Assembly: GCA_903822545.1 (NCBI GenBank) | Contig: CAIJPN010000045.1 | Span: 1 to 36,772 of the forward strand | From: an uncultured Anaerolineae bacterium | GTDB lineage: Bacteria > Chloroflexota > Anaerolineae > Anaerolineales > Villigracilaceae | Direction: 5' to 3' | Length of the DNA stretch: 36,772 nucleotides | Shown here: positions 1 to 8,646 of the stretch, piece after piece | Numbering within the stretch: the first letter of the stretch is position 1 | How the letters are laid out: every line of letters begins with the position of its first letter | Position numbers and translations under genes: made by a program | The notes under the pieces: model-generated | Database searches by the model: none | Seen by the model: the letters and a program-made list of their open reading frames with translations, nothing else | Told to the model about the DNA's origin: nothing

Positions 1-152
1 CCGATTTGTGACGTACTACCATCACAACCCTTATCATGCGGATCTTGGCCATTACAAGATGTCCCATTGCACCCCGCTGCCTTCGCAAATCCGAGCGGAA
101 TAAATAGTGCAAGGATAATGATTAAAAAGGTGATAAGTTTTACTGTTTTCAT
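1..152 (-). CDS. Secreted DUF2690-like protein, partial (C-terminus outside window)
   Basis: I read the first 50 codons on the minus strand from an ATG at 152, preceded by a strong Shine-Dalgarno (GGAGGATGCT). Residues 1-25 form a signal peptide: MKTVK, then a hydrophobic core (LITFLIIILALFIPLGF), then small residues AKAA. The mature part begins with closely spaced cysteines in the pattern C-x4-C-x8-C within GCNGTSCNGQDPHDKGCDG. That pattern resembles the short exported DUF2690 (YjfA-like) proteins known mainly from actinobacteria, whose function is unknown. The gene runs off the left edge, so total length and the remaining cysteines are not visible. The family assignment rests on a short motif and is tentative; that the protein is secreted and Cys-rich is well supported. 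Confidence 0.7.
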   Translation of the reverse strand, partial: MKTVKLITFLIIILALFIPLGFAKAAGCNGTSCNGQDPHDKGCDGSTSQI

Positions 153-297
153 AGCATCCTCCGTGATGGATATAATCAGATGGGTGGTATTAGGTTAATA
201 CGAAAATCAATCCAGAAGTTTTGTATTTATATTCGCCAATAACCGCCTCTTTGTTAAACTATTTACTCGGTGATTATGGCGCTTTTGGTGCTTCGCG

Positions 298-952
298 TCA
301 ATTACGGAAATCCCCACCTTTATCCAGCCACCAAATGATGGCATCCGCCCTTGAAGTTACGCCCAGCTTCCTGTAAAGATTGGTCAGGTGTTTTTCTACG
401 GTATTGTTTTTGATACCCAGGAATGTTGAAATTGCATTATTATCCAGCCCCCCTGTCAGCATTTGCAGGATTTCGCGCTCACGGGGCGATAAACTGTCCC
501 ATTTCCCGCTGACCTCCCGCCGCCAGCGGCTTACCCTTTCCAGTTGCGCCTTGTCAAAAAGGAATTCCCCGCGTGCCGCGCGCCGAATCGCAGAAATCAA
601 TTGCCCGGCGCGCAAGGTTTTATCCAGGTAGGCTGTTGCGCCTGCATCCAGCATGGCAGATAGATAAGCGTCGCGGTCATGACCGGTTAAGACCAAAGTA
701 ATGGTTTCAGGGTAGTTTTCGCGCGCCTATTTTTCAAATTCGGCTGGAGAAAAATTGGGCATCTTCAAGTCGAGCAAAATAATTTTGGGTTGCATATCCG
801 CTAACATTTTTTTTTGCTTCATCCCCATCCCCAGCCTCGCCAATCACGCAAATATCCGGGGCCTTTTCAAGCATGGCCCGCACCCCGGCCTGTAAAGGCG
901 GGTGATCGTCAACAATCAATACAGAAATCTTATTGTTCTTGGAAGTGGTCAT
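298..952 (-). pseudogene. NarL/LuxR-type response regulator, broken by frameshift and nonsense codon
   Basis: The start is an ATG at 952 with AGGAG nearby (MTTSKNNKISVLIVDDHP). The first half is a receiver domain up to GEAGDGDEAKK. There the minus strand has a run of nine A (T at 807-815) and the frame is lost. Removing one A restores the expected receiver core MLADMQPKIILLDLKMP, which contains the phospho-accepting Asp. That restored frame then meets a TAG at 727-729 (EFEK-stop-ARENYPE), most simply a CAG Gln codon mutated to TAG. Beyond it the frame is open to 298 and encodes the rest of the receiver (TGHDRDAYLSAMLDAGATAYLDK) and a LuxR helix-turn-helix (LSPREREILQML, NNTVEKHL). Two independent lesions make a single sequencing error unlikely. 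The fragment from 696 downstream could still make a HTH-only protein if reinitiated. Confidence 0.8.
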
Positions 953-989
953 CGTTTTTCTCCTGTGTGTCTGGATAGACCATAATATT

Positions 990-2351
990 TTACATCCCTT
1001 TGCCCGCCCGCTCAAACGCCAGCCCCGCTTGCAGCACAGTGGCTTCATCCCAGGCTTTGCCGACCAGTTGCAGGCCGACCGGCATCCCGTCCGCCTGGCC
1101 GCAGGGGACGGAAAGCGCCGGGAGGCCGGTCAGGTTGAAGGGCGCGGTGAAGCGCGTCAGGCGCGGGGCGTAAGCCGCAGAGTTGAGTCCCTCGATGGGC
1201 GCGGCGATGGCGGCGGTAGTGGGCAGCATCAGCAGATCGTATTCTTCAAAAAACAGCTCAAAATAACGCTTCATCTCGCTCTGCGCGCGCCGCGCCAGCG
1301 CATATTCGGTGGATGTGACCGCCCGGCCCTTTTCCAGCCGTTCGCGGATGTCTGGGCCGAACCAATCGGGGTGCTCTGCGAGTCTTTCGCGGTGGAAAGC
1401 GGCGGCGTCGGCTACCACCATGGTACCGTTGGCGGCGGCAGCTTCGCGCAGGCGCGGGATTTCAACCTCGACCACTTCCGCGCCCAGGCTTTTGAAGACA
1501 CTGGCAGCGGCTTTGACCGCATCCAGTACACCGGGGTCGGCTTCGGAGATGTAATCGCCAACTGCGAAAGCGATTCTGTAGGCCAGGAGCTTGCCCCCAG
1601 TTGGGACGTTATCCCGGCCATCGCGCGAAATAGAATTTCGCGGTACCGCAGAATTCGGGTCGCGGGCATCATATCCCGCCATCACCTGGTACAACATCGC
1701 CACATCTTCCACCGTTTTGGCGATGGGGCCAATGTGATCGAGATTCCACGAGAGTGGGAGGACGCCCCGTGTGCTGACCCTGCCAAAGGTTGGTTTCAAC
1801 CCGACGACACCGCACAGCGCCGAGGGGATGCGGATCGATCCACCCGTATCTGTGCCCAGCGCGCCGAGCACCATGCCGCTGGCTACAGCCGCTGCGCTGC
1901 CGCTGGATGAGCCTCCCGTAATACGGGCCGGGTCGTGCGGGTTGTGGACATTGCCGGTGTGGGCGTTAATGCCGGTAATCCCCAGGGCGATTTCGTGGGT
2001 GTTGGTCTTGCCCATGATGATTGCGCCCGCTGCCCGCAGTTTTTCCACCACGAAGGCGTCTTTCAGCGCTGGTTCATGCCCAAAAAACCTGGGCGACCCG
2101 GCAGCGGAGGGTAGCCCGGCCACGTCGATCAGGTCTTTGATGGCGAGGGGAATGTGTGCCAATGTTCCTGTAGGGGCAGAGCATCCCACAAGGGGACGAT
2201 GTTGCTCCGCCTTTACAACGGCGAAAGCATTCAGCGTGGGGTTCTTTGCCTCGATAACGGCGAGACAGGCTGCGGCGAGTTGTTCCCCGGTAAGTTCGCC
2301 AGCCTGGAGTAATTTTTGGGCGGAGGAGATGGTCAGGGTTGATGGTTCCAT
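990..2351 (-). CDS. Amidase-signature family hydrolase
   Basis: This protein of about 453 residues starts at MEPSTLTISSAQ. An in-frame extension to 2435 exists but would read through the terminator hairpin at 2413-2440, so I reject it. The amidase-signature triad is present: Lys near residue 72 (AIKDLIDVAG), the Gly/Ser loop near 146-152 (GGSSSGS) with the cis-Ser, and the nucleophile Ser near 172 (GTDTGGSIRIPSA), followed by GVVGLKPTFGRVS. Members hydrolyse amide bonds; the family includes GatA, acetamidases and aryl-amidases. No gatB or gatC is adjacent, and the C-terminal part is shorter than typical GatA, so I favour a general amidase over the tRNA amidotransferase subunit. The substrate cannot be told from sequence. 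It lies downstream of the winged-helix gene and upstream of the broken regulator. Confidence 0.85.
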   Translation of the reverse strand: MEPSTLTISSAQKLLQAGELTGEQLAAACLAVIEAKNPTLNAFAVVKAEQHRPLVGCSAPTGTLAHIPLAIKDLIDVAGLPSAAGSPRFFGHEPALKDAFVVEKLRAAGAIIMGKTNTHEIALGITGINAHTGNVHNPHDPARITGGSSSGSAAAVASGMVLGALGTDTGGSIRIPSALCGVVGLKPTFGRVSTRGVLPLSWNLDHIGPIAKTVEDVAMLYQVMAGYDARDPNSAVPRNSISRDGRDNVPTGGKLLAYRIAFAVGDYISEADPGVLDAVKAAASVFKSLGAEVVEVEIPRLREAAAANGTMVVADAAAFHRERLAEHPDWFGPDIRERLEKGRAVTSTEYALARRAQSEMKRYFELFFEEYDLLMLPTTAAIAAPIEGLNSAAYAPRLTRFTAPFNLTGLPALSVPCGQADGMPVGLQLVGKAWDEATVLQAGLAFERAGKGM

Positions 2352-2412
2352 ATCCCAATTATCCCTTAAAACTTGAAGAATTTGACGCCATTTTTGCGCC
2401 ATGCCGTTAAAC

Positions 2413-2441
2413 AAAAAATGCTGCCTGAGCAGCATTTTTTT
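2413..2441 (-). terminator. Intrinsic terminator (bidirectional) after the winged-helix gene
   Basis: A perfect 12-bp inverted repeat has arms at 2413-2424 and 2429-2440 around a CTGA loop. The AT-rich outer half gives a T run on either strand. It sits 24 nt beyond the stop of the gene ending at 2465 and ahead of the amidase start, so it separates the two transcription units and supports the amidase start at 2351. Confidence 0.85.
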
Positions 2442-2464
2442 GTTTATTGACCTGTAAAAAGTTG

Positions 2465-2962
2465 CTACTTGACCGATTCCATCTGGGTGTTGGTGATCTC
2501 AACTTTGGCAACAAAGGAGCAGCCTTCATTGCGCACTACTTCGATCCAGCGTGAACTGCCAGGGATTTTTGCGGTTTTTTTGCGGATGCGCGAAATTAAC
2601 GGGCTGATGACCTTGATCGGGGCGTTTTTTGAATCGATGTTGCAGTAGCGTACCGAATCTTCGTAAGAGACTACTTTGCCAGAGTTTGCAACCAGCAAAT
2701 GGATCAGCCGGTTTTCGGCTGGAGAGAAGTAAACGCGCTGCTGCCCCTGGCGGATAAAACGCTTGGATGGGTCATATTCGATACCATCTTGTTCAGCCAC
2801 CCCTGCTCCCGCCATTGTTTGCCGTACCTGCGCATTAATCTGTTCGGGAGAGATGTTTGACATCAGGGCAATACGTACTGCCAAATCTAAATTTGTCAGC
2901 GCATCTTCATATGGGATAAAGTTTGTGTTGGTCGGTCCTGCCATTGGTAATCTAGAATGCAT
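2465..2962 (-). CDS. Winged-helix (OmpR-type) DNA-binding protein without receiver
   Basis: This protein of about 165 residues has a C-terminal half that reads as an OmpR/PhoB-type winged helix: a YDPSKRFIRQGQQRVYFSPAENRLIHLLVANSGKVV start, then recognition-helix and wing segments (VISPLISRIRKKTAKIPG, WIEVVRNEGCSFV). The N-terminal 65 residues are not a receiver and contain no phospho-acceptor motif. An ATG at 2971 directly abuts the AGGAGG Shine-Dalgarno with no spacing, whereas the ATG at 2962 is spaced about 9 nt from it, so I choose 2962 (MHSRLPMAG). It is probably a transcription factor; its signal and targets are unknown. It lies downstream of the two-component pair at 3078-7311 but has its own leader and terminator. 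Confidence 0.8.
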   Translation of the reverse strand: MHSRLPMAGPTNTNFIPYEDALTNLDLAVRIALMSNISPEQINAQVRQTMAGAGVAEQDGIEYDPSKRFIRQGQQRVYFSPAENRLIHLLVANSGKVVSYEDSVRYCNIDSKNAPIKVISPLISRIRKKTAKIPGSSRWIEVVRNEGCSFVAKVEITNTQMESVK

Positions 2963-3037
2963 GAGTTCCATCCTCCTATCCCAATTATATTTCCTGTTTG
3001 GTTACGATGACTTATCGGTTCTGTTTCCCTTATACCG

Positions 3038-3050
3038 TATAGTGACTATA
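3038..3050. promoter_or_regulatory. Small palindrome in leader of winged-helix gene
   Basis: The sequence TATAGTGACTATA is a 6-bp inverted repeat around one central base. It lies about 75 nt upstream of the winged-helix start and just after the response regulator stop at 3078. A TATAAG hexamer on the minus strand is only a few bases away and could act as a -10 element. Its position suits an operator, but there is no second copy in the window to support that. Confidence 0.3.
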
Positions 3051-3077
3051 GCCAGGTGGATAAAAGGTTCAAAGGTT

Positions 3078-3731
3078 TTATTTGTCGAGCAAACCCATCT
3101 TCATGGCAGTGGCAACCGCTTCCGTGCGGCTTTGCACATTGAGCTTGGATAAGATATTGCTTGTGTATTGTTTTACGGTGGAAAGCTGCAAAACCAGCCG
3201 CACCGCAATCTGTTTATTGGTAAGTCCCTGGGCCAGCAGGCGCAGCACATCCCATTCGCGGTCACTCAATTCCGCTTTCATCACATCGTTTCCGCTAGAG
3301 CTGGTCTGTAACATGCGCAGCATCACATCGGATGCTTTGGGATCGAGGATGGTTCTGCCCCGGTAGGTTTGGCGGATGGCGTCGGCCAGTTCATCCACAC
3401 TGACATCTTTATACAGGAACCCACGCGCCCCGGCTTTTAATGCCGCTTCGATGAGTTTTTCCTCGCTGAAAGATGTCAGCGCAATCACGGCCACGCCAGG
3501 CGCTTCTTTTTGGATGGTGGCAATGGCCGCTGCTCCATTCTGTTCGGGCATAACCATATCCATCAGCACCACATCAGGGTGTTCGCGTCGGAAGAGTTCC
3601 AGCCCATCACTGGCATTGGATGCTTCGCCCACCAACTGTAAATCGGGGAACCCGCTGACGAACATTGCCAGCCCTTTGCGTACCATTGGGTGGTCATCCA
3701 CAATCAACACTTTTATGATGTCATCAGGCAT
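3078..3731 (-). CDS. NarL/FixJ-family response regulator
   Basis: This protein of 217 residues starts at MPDDIIKVLIVDDHP, with AGGAAA upstream. Residues 5-120 are a receiver with the acidic pair VDDHP, phospho-acceptor Asp near residue 58 (VVLMDMVMP), a Thr/Ser switch (ALTSF) and the conserved Lys (FLYKDVS). Residues 150-217 are a LuxR-type helix-turn-helix (LSDREWDVLRLLAQGLTNKQIA, STVKQYTSNILSKL). The start overlaps the end of the upstream kinase gene by 8 nt, so the two are translationally coupled and form a cognate pair. It is expected to bind DNA as a dimer once phosphorylated. All catalytic residues are intact, unlike the related broken regulator at 298-952. Starts further upstream would lie inside the kinase gene and are not supported. 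Confidence 0.93.
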   Translation of the reverse strand: MPDDIIKVLIVDDHPMVRKGLAMFVSGFPDLQLVGEASNASDGLELFRREHPDVVLMDMVMPEQNGAAAIATIQKEAPGVAVIALTSFSEEKLIEAALKAGARGFLYKDVSVDELADAIRQTYRGRTILDPKASDVMLRMLQTSSSGNDVMKAELSDREWDVLRLLAQGLTNKQIAVRLVLQLSTVKQYTSNILSKLNVQSRTEAVATAMKMGLLDK

Positions 3732-6700
3732 GTTTGTTTCCTTTGGGAGGTTGCCAACTACATAAAACACGAGTTCCCTCTCCCGGTTGGCTTTTGATGG
3801 TGAGTGTGGCGCCAATTTCAGCGGCGCGTTCTTGCATGATCATAATGCCGAATCTGTCGCCGGGGATGTTGTAAGTATAGAACCCGCGCCCATCATCTGC
3901 GATGAGCAACTCAATCCCGTCACCATTGCGATGCAACTGTAAATTTATTTTAGCAGGAAATGCGTGTTTGATGATGTTATTTAGCGCCTCCTGGGCAATT
4001 CGATAACAGGCGATCTTGACCTGCGGCGGCAGGCTGCTCCCCGCTTGCAAAGAAACCTGAGCAATGGCCTCTGTGCGCGCGCCAAGGGCATCAGCCAGGT
4101 GTGAGAGTAACACTGCCAGGTCGGTTTTTTCCAGGCCTTCCGGGCGCAATTCCAGCAGCAGTACGCGCATTTCTCCCAGGGCGCTTTTGACCAGCCGCGA
4201 AAAATGATCCACCCGCTCCCACAGTGCTTCCGGGTTGATGGTGTCTTTCTGGCGCAGCAGCATTTCGGATGTCAGGCGCGCCGAAAAAAGCGTCTGACTG
4301 ATAACATCATGCAGGTCACGCGCCAACCGTTGGCGTTCTTCCAGTGTGGCCAGTTCGCGTTCCTGCTCTTGTAAGATTTTCTGCTCGGTGATGTCACGCC
4401 CTACAGATTGGAACTCGATCACATGCCCATCCGAATCAACGATGGCGCGGTCAATCCAGTGCTGCCAGTGAACTTCGTTGTTTGGCCCCAAAACGGGATG
4501 TTCATATTCTATTTTCCCGAGTTGCCTGGTCAGTTTTTCGATATTTTGTCGGATGCTGGCCCAATCGTCCGGCGGGATCAACTCAAGGAAACTGCGCCCG
4601 ATGAGTTCATCCTGGGCTTTGTCAAAGAAACGGCAGTAAGCCTGGTTAACGAAAACCAGCGTTGTATCTGGCAAAAATCGGCAGATTAATTCGGTCTGAT
4701 CTTCGACGATGGCGCGGTAGCGCAGTTCACTGGCTTTTAGCGCTTCCTCGGCCATTTTGCGCTGGGTTATATCGCGTGAAACCCCGTAGACTTCCCTGTG
4801 CCCGGTGGTTTCGTTTTGCACCAGCTGGAAGGTGGCTTCTGTCCAGATGGTGGAGCCATCTTTGCAGGTATTTTCTAGCTGGTCGATGAAATATTCGCTT
4901 TCACCCTGTGCGCCGGTTTCCAGGTTTTCAGAAATTTTCTGCCAGAAATGTTTGAAGGAACTCGGGGTTAGCGCCTCGCTGATGCTCTGCTCCAGTACTT
5001 CTTCCACGCTGTAGCCGCGTAGCCACTCTACCGATGGGCTGATGTAGGTAAACCAGGATGTCTCAAGGTCGACGATCCAGATGACATCCCAGATATTTTC
5101 GGCCAGCAAACGGTAATGTTTCTCGCTTTCTTTCAGGGCAAGCTCGTTTTGTTTGCGTTTGGTAACATCGCGGGTGATGGTGATCAGTGATTTGGTGTTG
5201 CCATCCTGATCTTTTTCTGGGTAGATGTGCGATTCAAGATAGATTTGTTCGTTCTGGTCAGCAAATGTCAACTCAATATCTGCTGGCTGGCCGGTTCTAA
5301 TAACCTGGTTTAGCGTGGTTTCGAAAAATTGGATATTCTCTGGTGGGAAACCTGATTCTGACAGGGTTTTTCCGAGCAGGTCTTCGGGTTTGGTGCTCGG
5401 AAACCGGCTGAAAGATGGGCTGATGTACTGGTATTGCAAATTCAGATCATAGCGGATAACAATATCGCTCATGTTCTCAATTAGCGAACGAATACTGGCA
5501 TCGCTTTCGCGCAGGGCGGCTTCAGCGCGAAAACGCTCGGTGATGTCGCGCAGGTGGATGATGTAGCCAACTTCTGCATCCGGGTTGGCCAGCGTGGTGA
5601 TGTACAGGTCGAGATAGATTTTCCCCGATTTGGTAGTCTGGTATAGATTGCGCGATTTAACTCGTTCAAAGTCGAACAAAATCTCGGTGCGAACGTTTTC
5701 GCCCCGGCGCAGCTGTTCTTTTTCATCGGCACTCAGGTTGGGGTCATTGAAAAGCTGGAATCCGCGGACTTCTTGTGGGTTCACCAGCCCAAATATATTT
5801 GCCCCAACGGTGTTGATGTCGATTAAATAGCCTGCCTGGTTATAGATCTCTATGCCGATGGGGGATTCTTCATAGATGAGTTTGAATTTGGCTTCGCTCT
5901 GCTGCAAGGCCAGTTCTGCGGCTTTGCGGTCGGTGATATTGGTGCTGATGATCACCAACTCGCTTTGCGGGTCGGCCAGGTCGGTAACTGCTACCCGGTT
6001 TTCAAACCAAATAACCTGGTTGTTCAAGATGGTACTGGTCAGGTAAGCCTGGGATTGGCCGGTTTCCAGGGTGGCATGCAGCGCCTGTTGAATGGTGTCA
6101 TGGTATGCAGCCGGGATGAAGTCCAGCAGTGGTTTATCCATGAACATCGAAGCCGGTAAGTTATTTACCGGGTGGTTGATATAGCGAATGATGCCTTGCC
6201 GGTCAATGCTGGTGATGATATTGGGGGCATTTTCCACATAAGACTTAAAGCGCTGCTCGCTATGGAGCAAAGCATTCTTGATGGCCTTGCGCTCCGAGAT
6301 ATCATGGAAGATGAACAGGCTGCCCAGGCTGCGCCCAGAACTTTCCAGGATGGGGGAGATGGTCAAATCGTAGTTGCAAGGTTTGCCATTTATGGTTATC
6401 AAGATCTCTTCTTTGGCTGCGGAGACGCCGGCGAATTGCTCGAAAAGCACCCGCCAGGGATTAGGCAGGGCGATGGGTTTGATCCCGATGGCGGCTTCTG
6501 AAAGCCCGCAAGCGGCCTGGGCGCTGCGGTTGAAATCCACAATGTAGCCGCTGCGATCGAGCACTATCACCAGGTCGGCGATGTTTTCCATCACTGAAAA
6601 ACGCGCCACCGGCGTTATTTTGAAGATGCGCGAGTCGCGCATTACCCAACTGTACATCAGGCTGGAGATGGTGAATGTAAAAGTGGTGATGTCCCAGCCG

Positions 6701-7311
6701 GTGACGGGCGTGTAACCCAACTGGTAGGTGATGCCGGTGAGTATCGGCAGTAATGTGGCGGCGGCGATGATCAGGGTGTGGTGCAGCTTTAGGGCATGGG
6801 TTTTGAATGATGTGATGATCACCCAAAGGGTGAATATCATCAACACAAAGGAATAAGCGATGTGCAGCCAGAACAGCCAGCCTTTTGCCGAAACCAGGAT
6901 CGGCAGGTGGGTCAGGGTTGTTTCCAGGTGAAAGTTGTAGCGCAGCAGGTTGTGGAACGGGCTGGTGAGCAGCGCCAGCAGGGTCAACCCTGGAATGAAC
7001 ATCAGCCCAGCCAGGTGTTTGCATGTTTGCCACTGGCGTTTTCCACTGTATTCAAGCGCAAACCATAAGATGGATGGCGTGATAAAGATGGCGGGGATGA
7101 ACTGCACCTGTGCCCAGAAAACTTTGCCAGCCAGGCTCGGCGCCGCGAATTTTAGGGTATCAAAGAAACATAATCCCAGGGCGAGCCAGATCGTGATGGT
7201 GATGATGCGCGCTGTGCGGTTATAACTGAAGTGGCGCATGTATAGCGCCAGCCCGAAGAGAATAATGCTGGATGTGATTGGTGCGAGAATAAGGTGTTCG
7301 TAAGTAATCAT
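3724..7311 (-). CDS. Membrane histidine kinase: 7TM sensor, six PAS, HisKA_3, HATPase
   Basis: This 1195-residue protein starts with a block of about seven membrane helices (residues 1-225) of the 7TM histidine-kinase sensor type. Six PAS modules follow at about 235-345, 350-465, 470-595, 600-720, 725-855 and 858-980. Several end in a DIT/DVT/NIT-(E/D/K)RK-type connector (TNITDRK, TRDVTKRK, SRDITQRK). The kinase core is of the NarX/DegS type: HisKA_3 with phospho-His near 1001 (RQRLARDLHDVISQTLFSA) and an ATPase domain with an N-box (EALNNIIKHA, about 1108) and G-box (DDGRGF, about 1139). It presumably phosphorylates the regulator encoded immediately downstream. No haem- or flavin-binding signature stands out in the PAS domains, so the signal is unknown. 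The start has AGGAAG very close to the ATG. Confidence 0.93.
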   Translation of the reverse strand: MITYEHLILAPITSSIILFGLALYMRHFSYNRTARIITITIWLALGLCFFDTLKFAAPSLAGKVFWAQVQFIPAIFITPSILWFALEYSGKRQWQTCKHLAGLMFIPGLTLLALLTSPFHNLLRYNFHLETTLTHLPILVSAKGWLFWLHIAYSFVLMIFTLWVIITSFKTHALKLHHTLIIAAATLLPILTGITYQLGYTPVTGWDITTFTFTISSLMYSWVMRDSRIFKITPVARFSVMENIADLVIVLDRSGYIVDFNRSAQAACGLSEAAIGIKPIALPNPWRVLFEQFAGVSAAKEEILITINGKPCNYDLTISPILESSGRSLGSLFIFHDISERKAIKNALLHSEQRFKSYVENAPNIITSIDRQGIIRYINHPVNNLPASMFMDKPLLDFIPAAYHDTIQQALHATLETGQSQAYLTSTILNNQVIWFENRVAVTDLADPQSELVIISTNITDRKAAELALQQSEAKFKLIYEESPIGIEIYNQAGYLIDINTVGANIFGLVNPQEVRGFQLFNDPNLSADEKEQLRRGENVRTEILFDFERVKSRNLYQTTKSGKIYLDLYITTLANPDAEVGYIIHLRDITERFRAEAALRESDASIRSLIENMSDIVIRYDLNLQYQYISPSFSRFPSTKPEDLLGKTLSESGFPPENIQFFETTLNQVIRTGQPADIELTFADQNEQIYLESHIYPEKDQDGNTKSLITITRDVTKRKQNELALKESEKHYRLLAENIWDVIWIVDLETSWFTYISPSVEWLRGYSVEEVLEQSISEALTPSSFKHFWQKISENLETGAQGESEYFIDQLENTCKDGSTIWTEATFQLVQNETTGHREVYGVSRDITQRKMAEEALKASELRYRAIVEDQTELICRFLPDTTLVFVNQAYCRFFDKAQDELIGRSFLELIPPDDWASIRQNIEKLTRQLGKIEYEHPVLGPNNEVHWQHWIDRAIVDSDGHVIEFQSVGRDITEQKILQEQERELATLEERQRLARDLHDVISQTLFSARLTSEMLLRQKDTINPEALWERVDHFSRLVKSALGEMRVLLLELRPEGLEKTDLAVLLSHLADALGARTEAIAQVSLQAGSSLPPQVKIACYRIAQEALNNIIKHAFPAKINLQLHRNGDGIELLIADDGRGFYTYNIPGDRFGIMIMQERAAEIGATLTIKSQPGEGTRVLCSWQPPKGNKHA

Positions 7312-7384
7312 CTTCCTGCCAGGGAATAATAGGTGCTGGAAAAAAGTAAGAGGATTGATTATAACCGTCAGGCGCTTTTGACGA

Positions 7385-7390
7385 TATAAT
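7385..7390 (+). promoter_or_regulatory. Possible -10 element upstream of GyrA-C-like gene
   Basis: A perfect TATAAT (context GACGATATAATTACTG) lies about 48 nt before the ATG at 7438, in the short divergent spacer between the kinase and this gene. No convincing -35 hexamer is present at 16-18 bp spacing, so the call rests on the -10 alone. Confidence 0.4.
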
Positions 7391-7437
7391 TACTGCCCTT
7401 TCGCAGCAATTTCCCCTCGCGTTCAAAGGATTTTCCC

Positions 7438-8586
7438 ATGAGTTTTTCTGAAAAAATCGATGAATGGATCAAGGAAGCCGAAGCGCGCCCGGCCTCGGCA
7501 CTGCTGGTGCTTAAACTGGTCGCCAACCGCCTGCGCGAACTGGCCGAGCAGAACGAAACGCTGCTCAACGAAAACATCGCCTTGCGCGATGGCACGCGCG
7601 TGGAAGAGTACCAAAAGCGCATCACTCATCTCGAATACCAGCTCGAAATACTCAAACGGCGCGTTGGCTCGGGCGCAGAACTGCCCATCCAGGCCGAAAT
7701 CCCTGCCAGCCTGCTCATTTACAATGCCCACGGACGCATCGCGCGCTTCGTGATTGATCCGGCGGCCCCGGTTTTTGGCAAACTCGATGGCGAAATCGTG
7801 CAGGATGGGGAATTCCCGCGCTTGTTGGCGATTCCGGGCGACGAGGAAGTGCTGCTACTGTTCACATCTGGTCGCATCGCCACCTGCCCCGTCAGCGGAA
7901 TCCAGGCCATGCCGCCGGGCGCTGCCTGGGCTTGGGACAAGGCCGACCTGCCCGAAGAACCGCACGCCGGGGAAATGCTGGCCTGCATCATGCCGCTCTC
8001 GCGCCTGTCGCTTGCTGATAGTTTCATGCAGGCCAGCCGCCGGGGCTGCGTCAAAAAAACCCTGACCACGGTGGCCCAATCCATACTGGACAACCGCTAC
8101 CTGGGGCGTGGCGCCATCCAAAAATCTGACCAGCCTTTTGATGTGCTGCTGGCCCAGAAAAAAGAACGCTATGCGCTCGTCACCTACGAAGGCCGCCTGA
8201 TGGGCATCGATGTGGGCGATCTCTCCTACGCCGCCGAAGAGCGCATTCGCATCAGCGCCACCGACTACATCATCGGCGCGTTCACCATCCAGCCAGGGCA
8301 GAACATCCTATGCGTTACGCAGAACGGCAAAGTTATCCAGCGCGAGGCCGGGTTTCTCGAAGTAGCCAAAACCGGCGCATCACGCGGACAGGCGCTCATC
8401 CCCCAGGCGCGGCTGGATGCGGGCGTGCGTTTTGTCGGCGCAGTGGCGGCGCGGGATGTGGACCAACTTGTGGCGCTGGATGCCACGGGGAATCTATCTG
8501 TCCATTTAACGGGAGACGTGGCCGGGGCGGGAAGCATCCGCCCTGGGGCTGTGATCCTGTCCATTGGGCTGATCCCAACCCCGTAG
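7438..8586 (+). CDS. Coiled-coil protein with stand-alone GyrA C-terminal-like propeller repeats
   Basis: This 382-residue protein begins at ATG 7438 (AAGGA upstream). Residues 20-75 are charged and leucine-rich and look like a coiled coil (LVANRLRELAEQNETLLNENIAL, YQKRITHLEYQLEILKRR). The rest contains repeated blades like those of the GyrA/ParC C-terminal DNA-wrapping domain: LLLFTSGRIATCPVSGIQ near 140, SFMQASRRGCVKKT near 195, YALVTYEGRLMGIDVGDL near 245, ILCVTQNGKVIQREAGFL near 290, and LVALDATGNLSVHLTGDV near 343. There is no topoisomerase breakage-reunion domain, catalytic Tyr or clear GyrA-box, so it is not a gyrase. It could bind DNA or act as a propeller scaffold. It is followed 60 nt later by an Hsp70-like gene on the same strand, suggesting an operon. 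Confidence 0.75.
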   Translation: MSFSEKIDEWIKEAEARPASALLVLKLVANRLRELAEQNETLLNENIALRDGTRVEEYQKRITHLEYQLEILKRRVGSGAELPIQAEIPASLLIYNAHGRIARFVIDPAAPVFGKLDGEIVQDGEFPRLLAIPGDEEVLLLFTSGRIATCPVSGIQAMPPGAAWAWDKADLPEEPHAGEMLACIMPLSRLSLADSFMQASRRGCVKKTLTTVAQSILDNRYLGRGAIQKSDQPFDVLLAQKKERYALVTYEGRLMGIDVGDLSYAAEERIRISATDYIIGAFTIQPGQNILCVTQNGKVIQREAGFLEVAKTGASRGQALIPQARLDAGVRFVGAVAARDVDQLVALDATGNLSVHLTGDVAGAGSIRPGAVILSIGLIPTP

Positions 8587-8646
8587 CGCAGGATTAACAT
8601 CCCGCGCTGGCTAATAGGCAGGAACGAGGAAAATACAGGAGAACCC

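Noticed and set aside
933-1910. Plus-strand open frame of 325 codons
   Set aside because: It is antisense to the amidase, has no ribosome site and has the Arg/Gly/Ala-rich composition typical of shadow frames.
2352-2435. N-terminal extension of the amidase by 28 residues
   Set aside because: It would include the terminator hairpin at 2413-2441 and has no conserved residues; the start at 2351 fits the family length.
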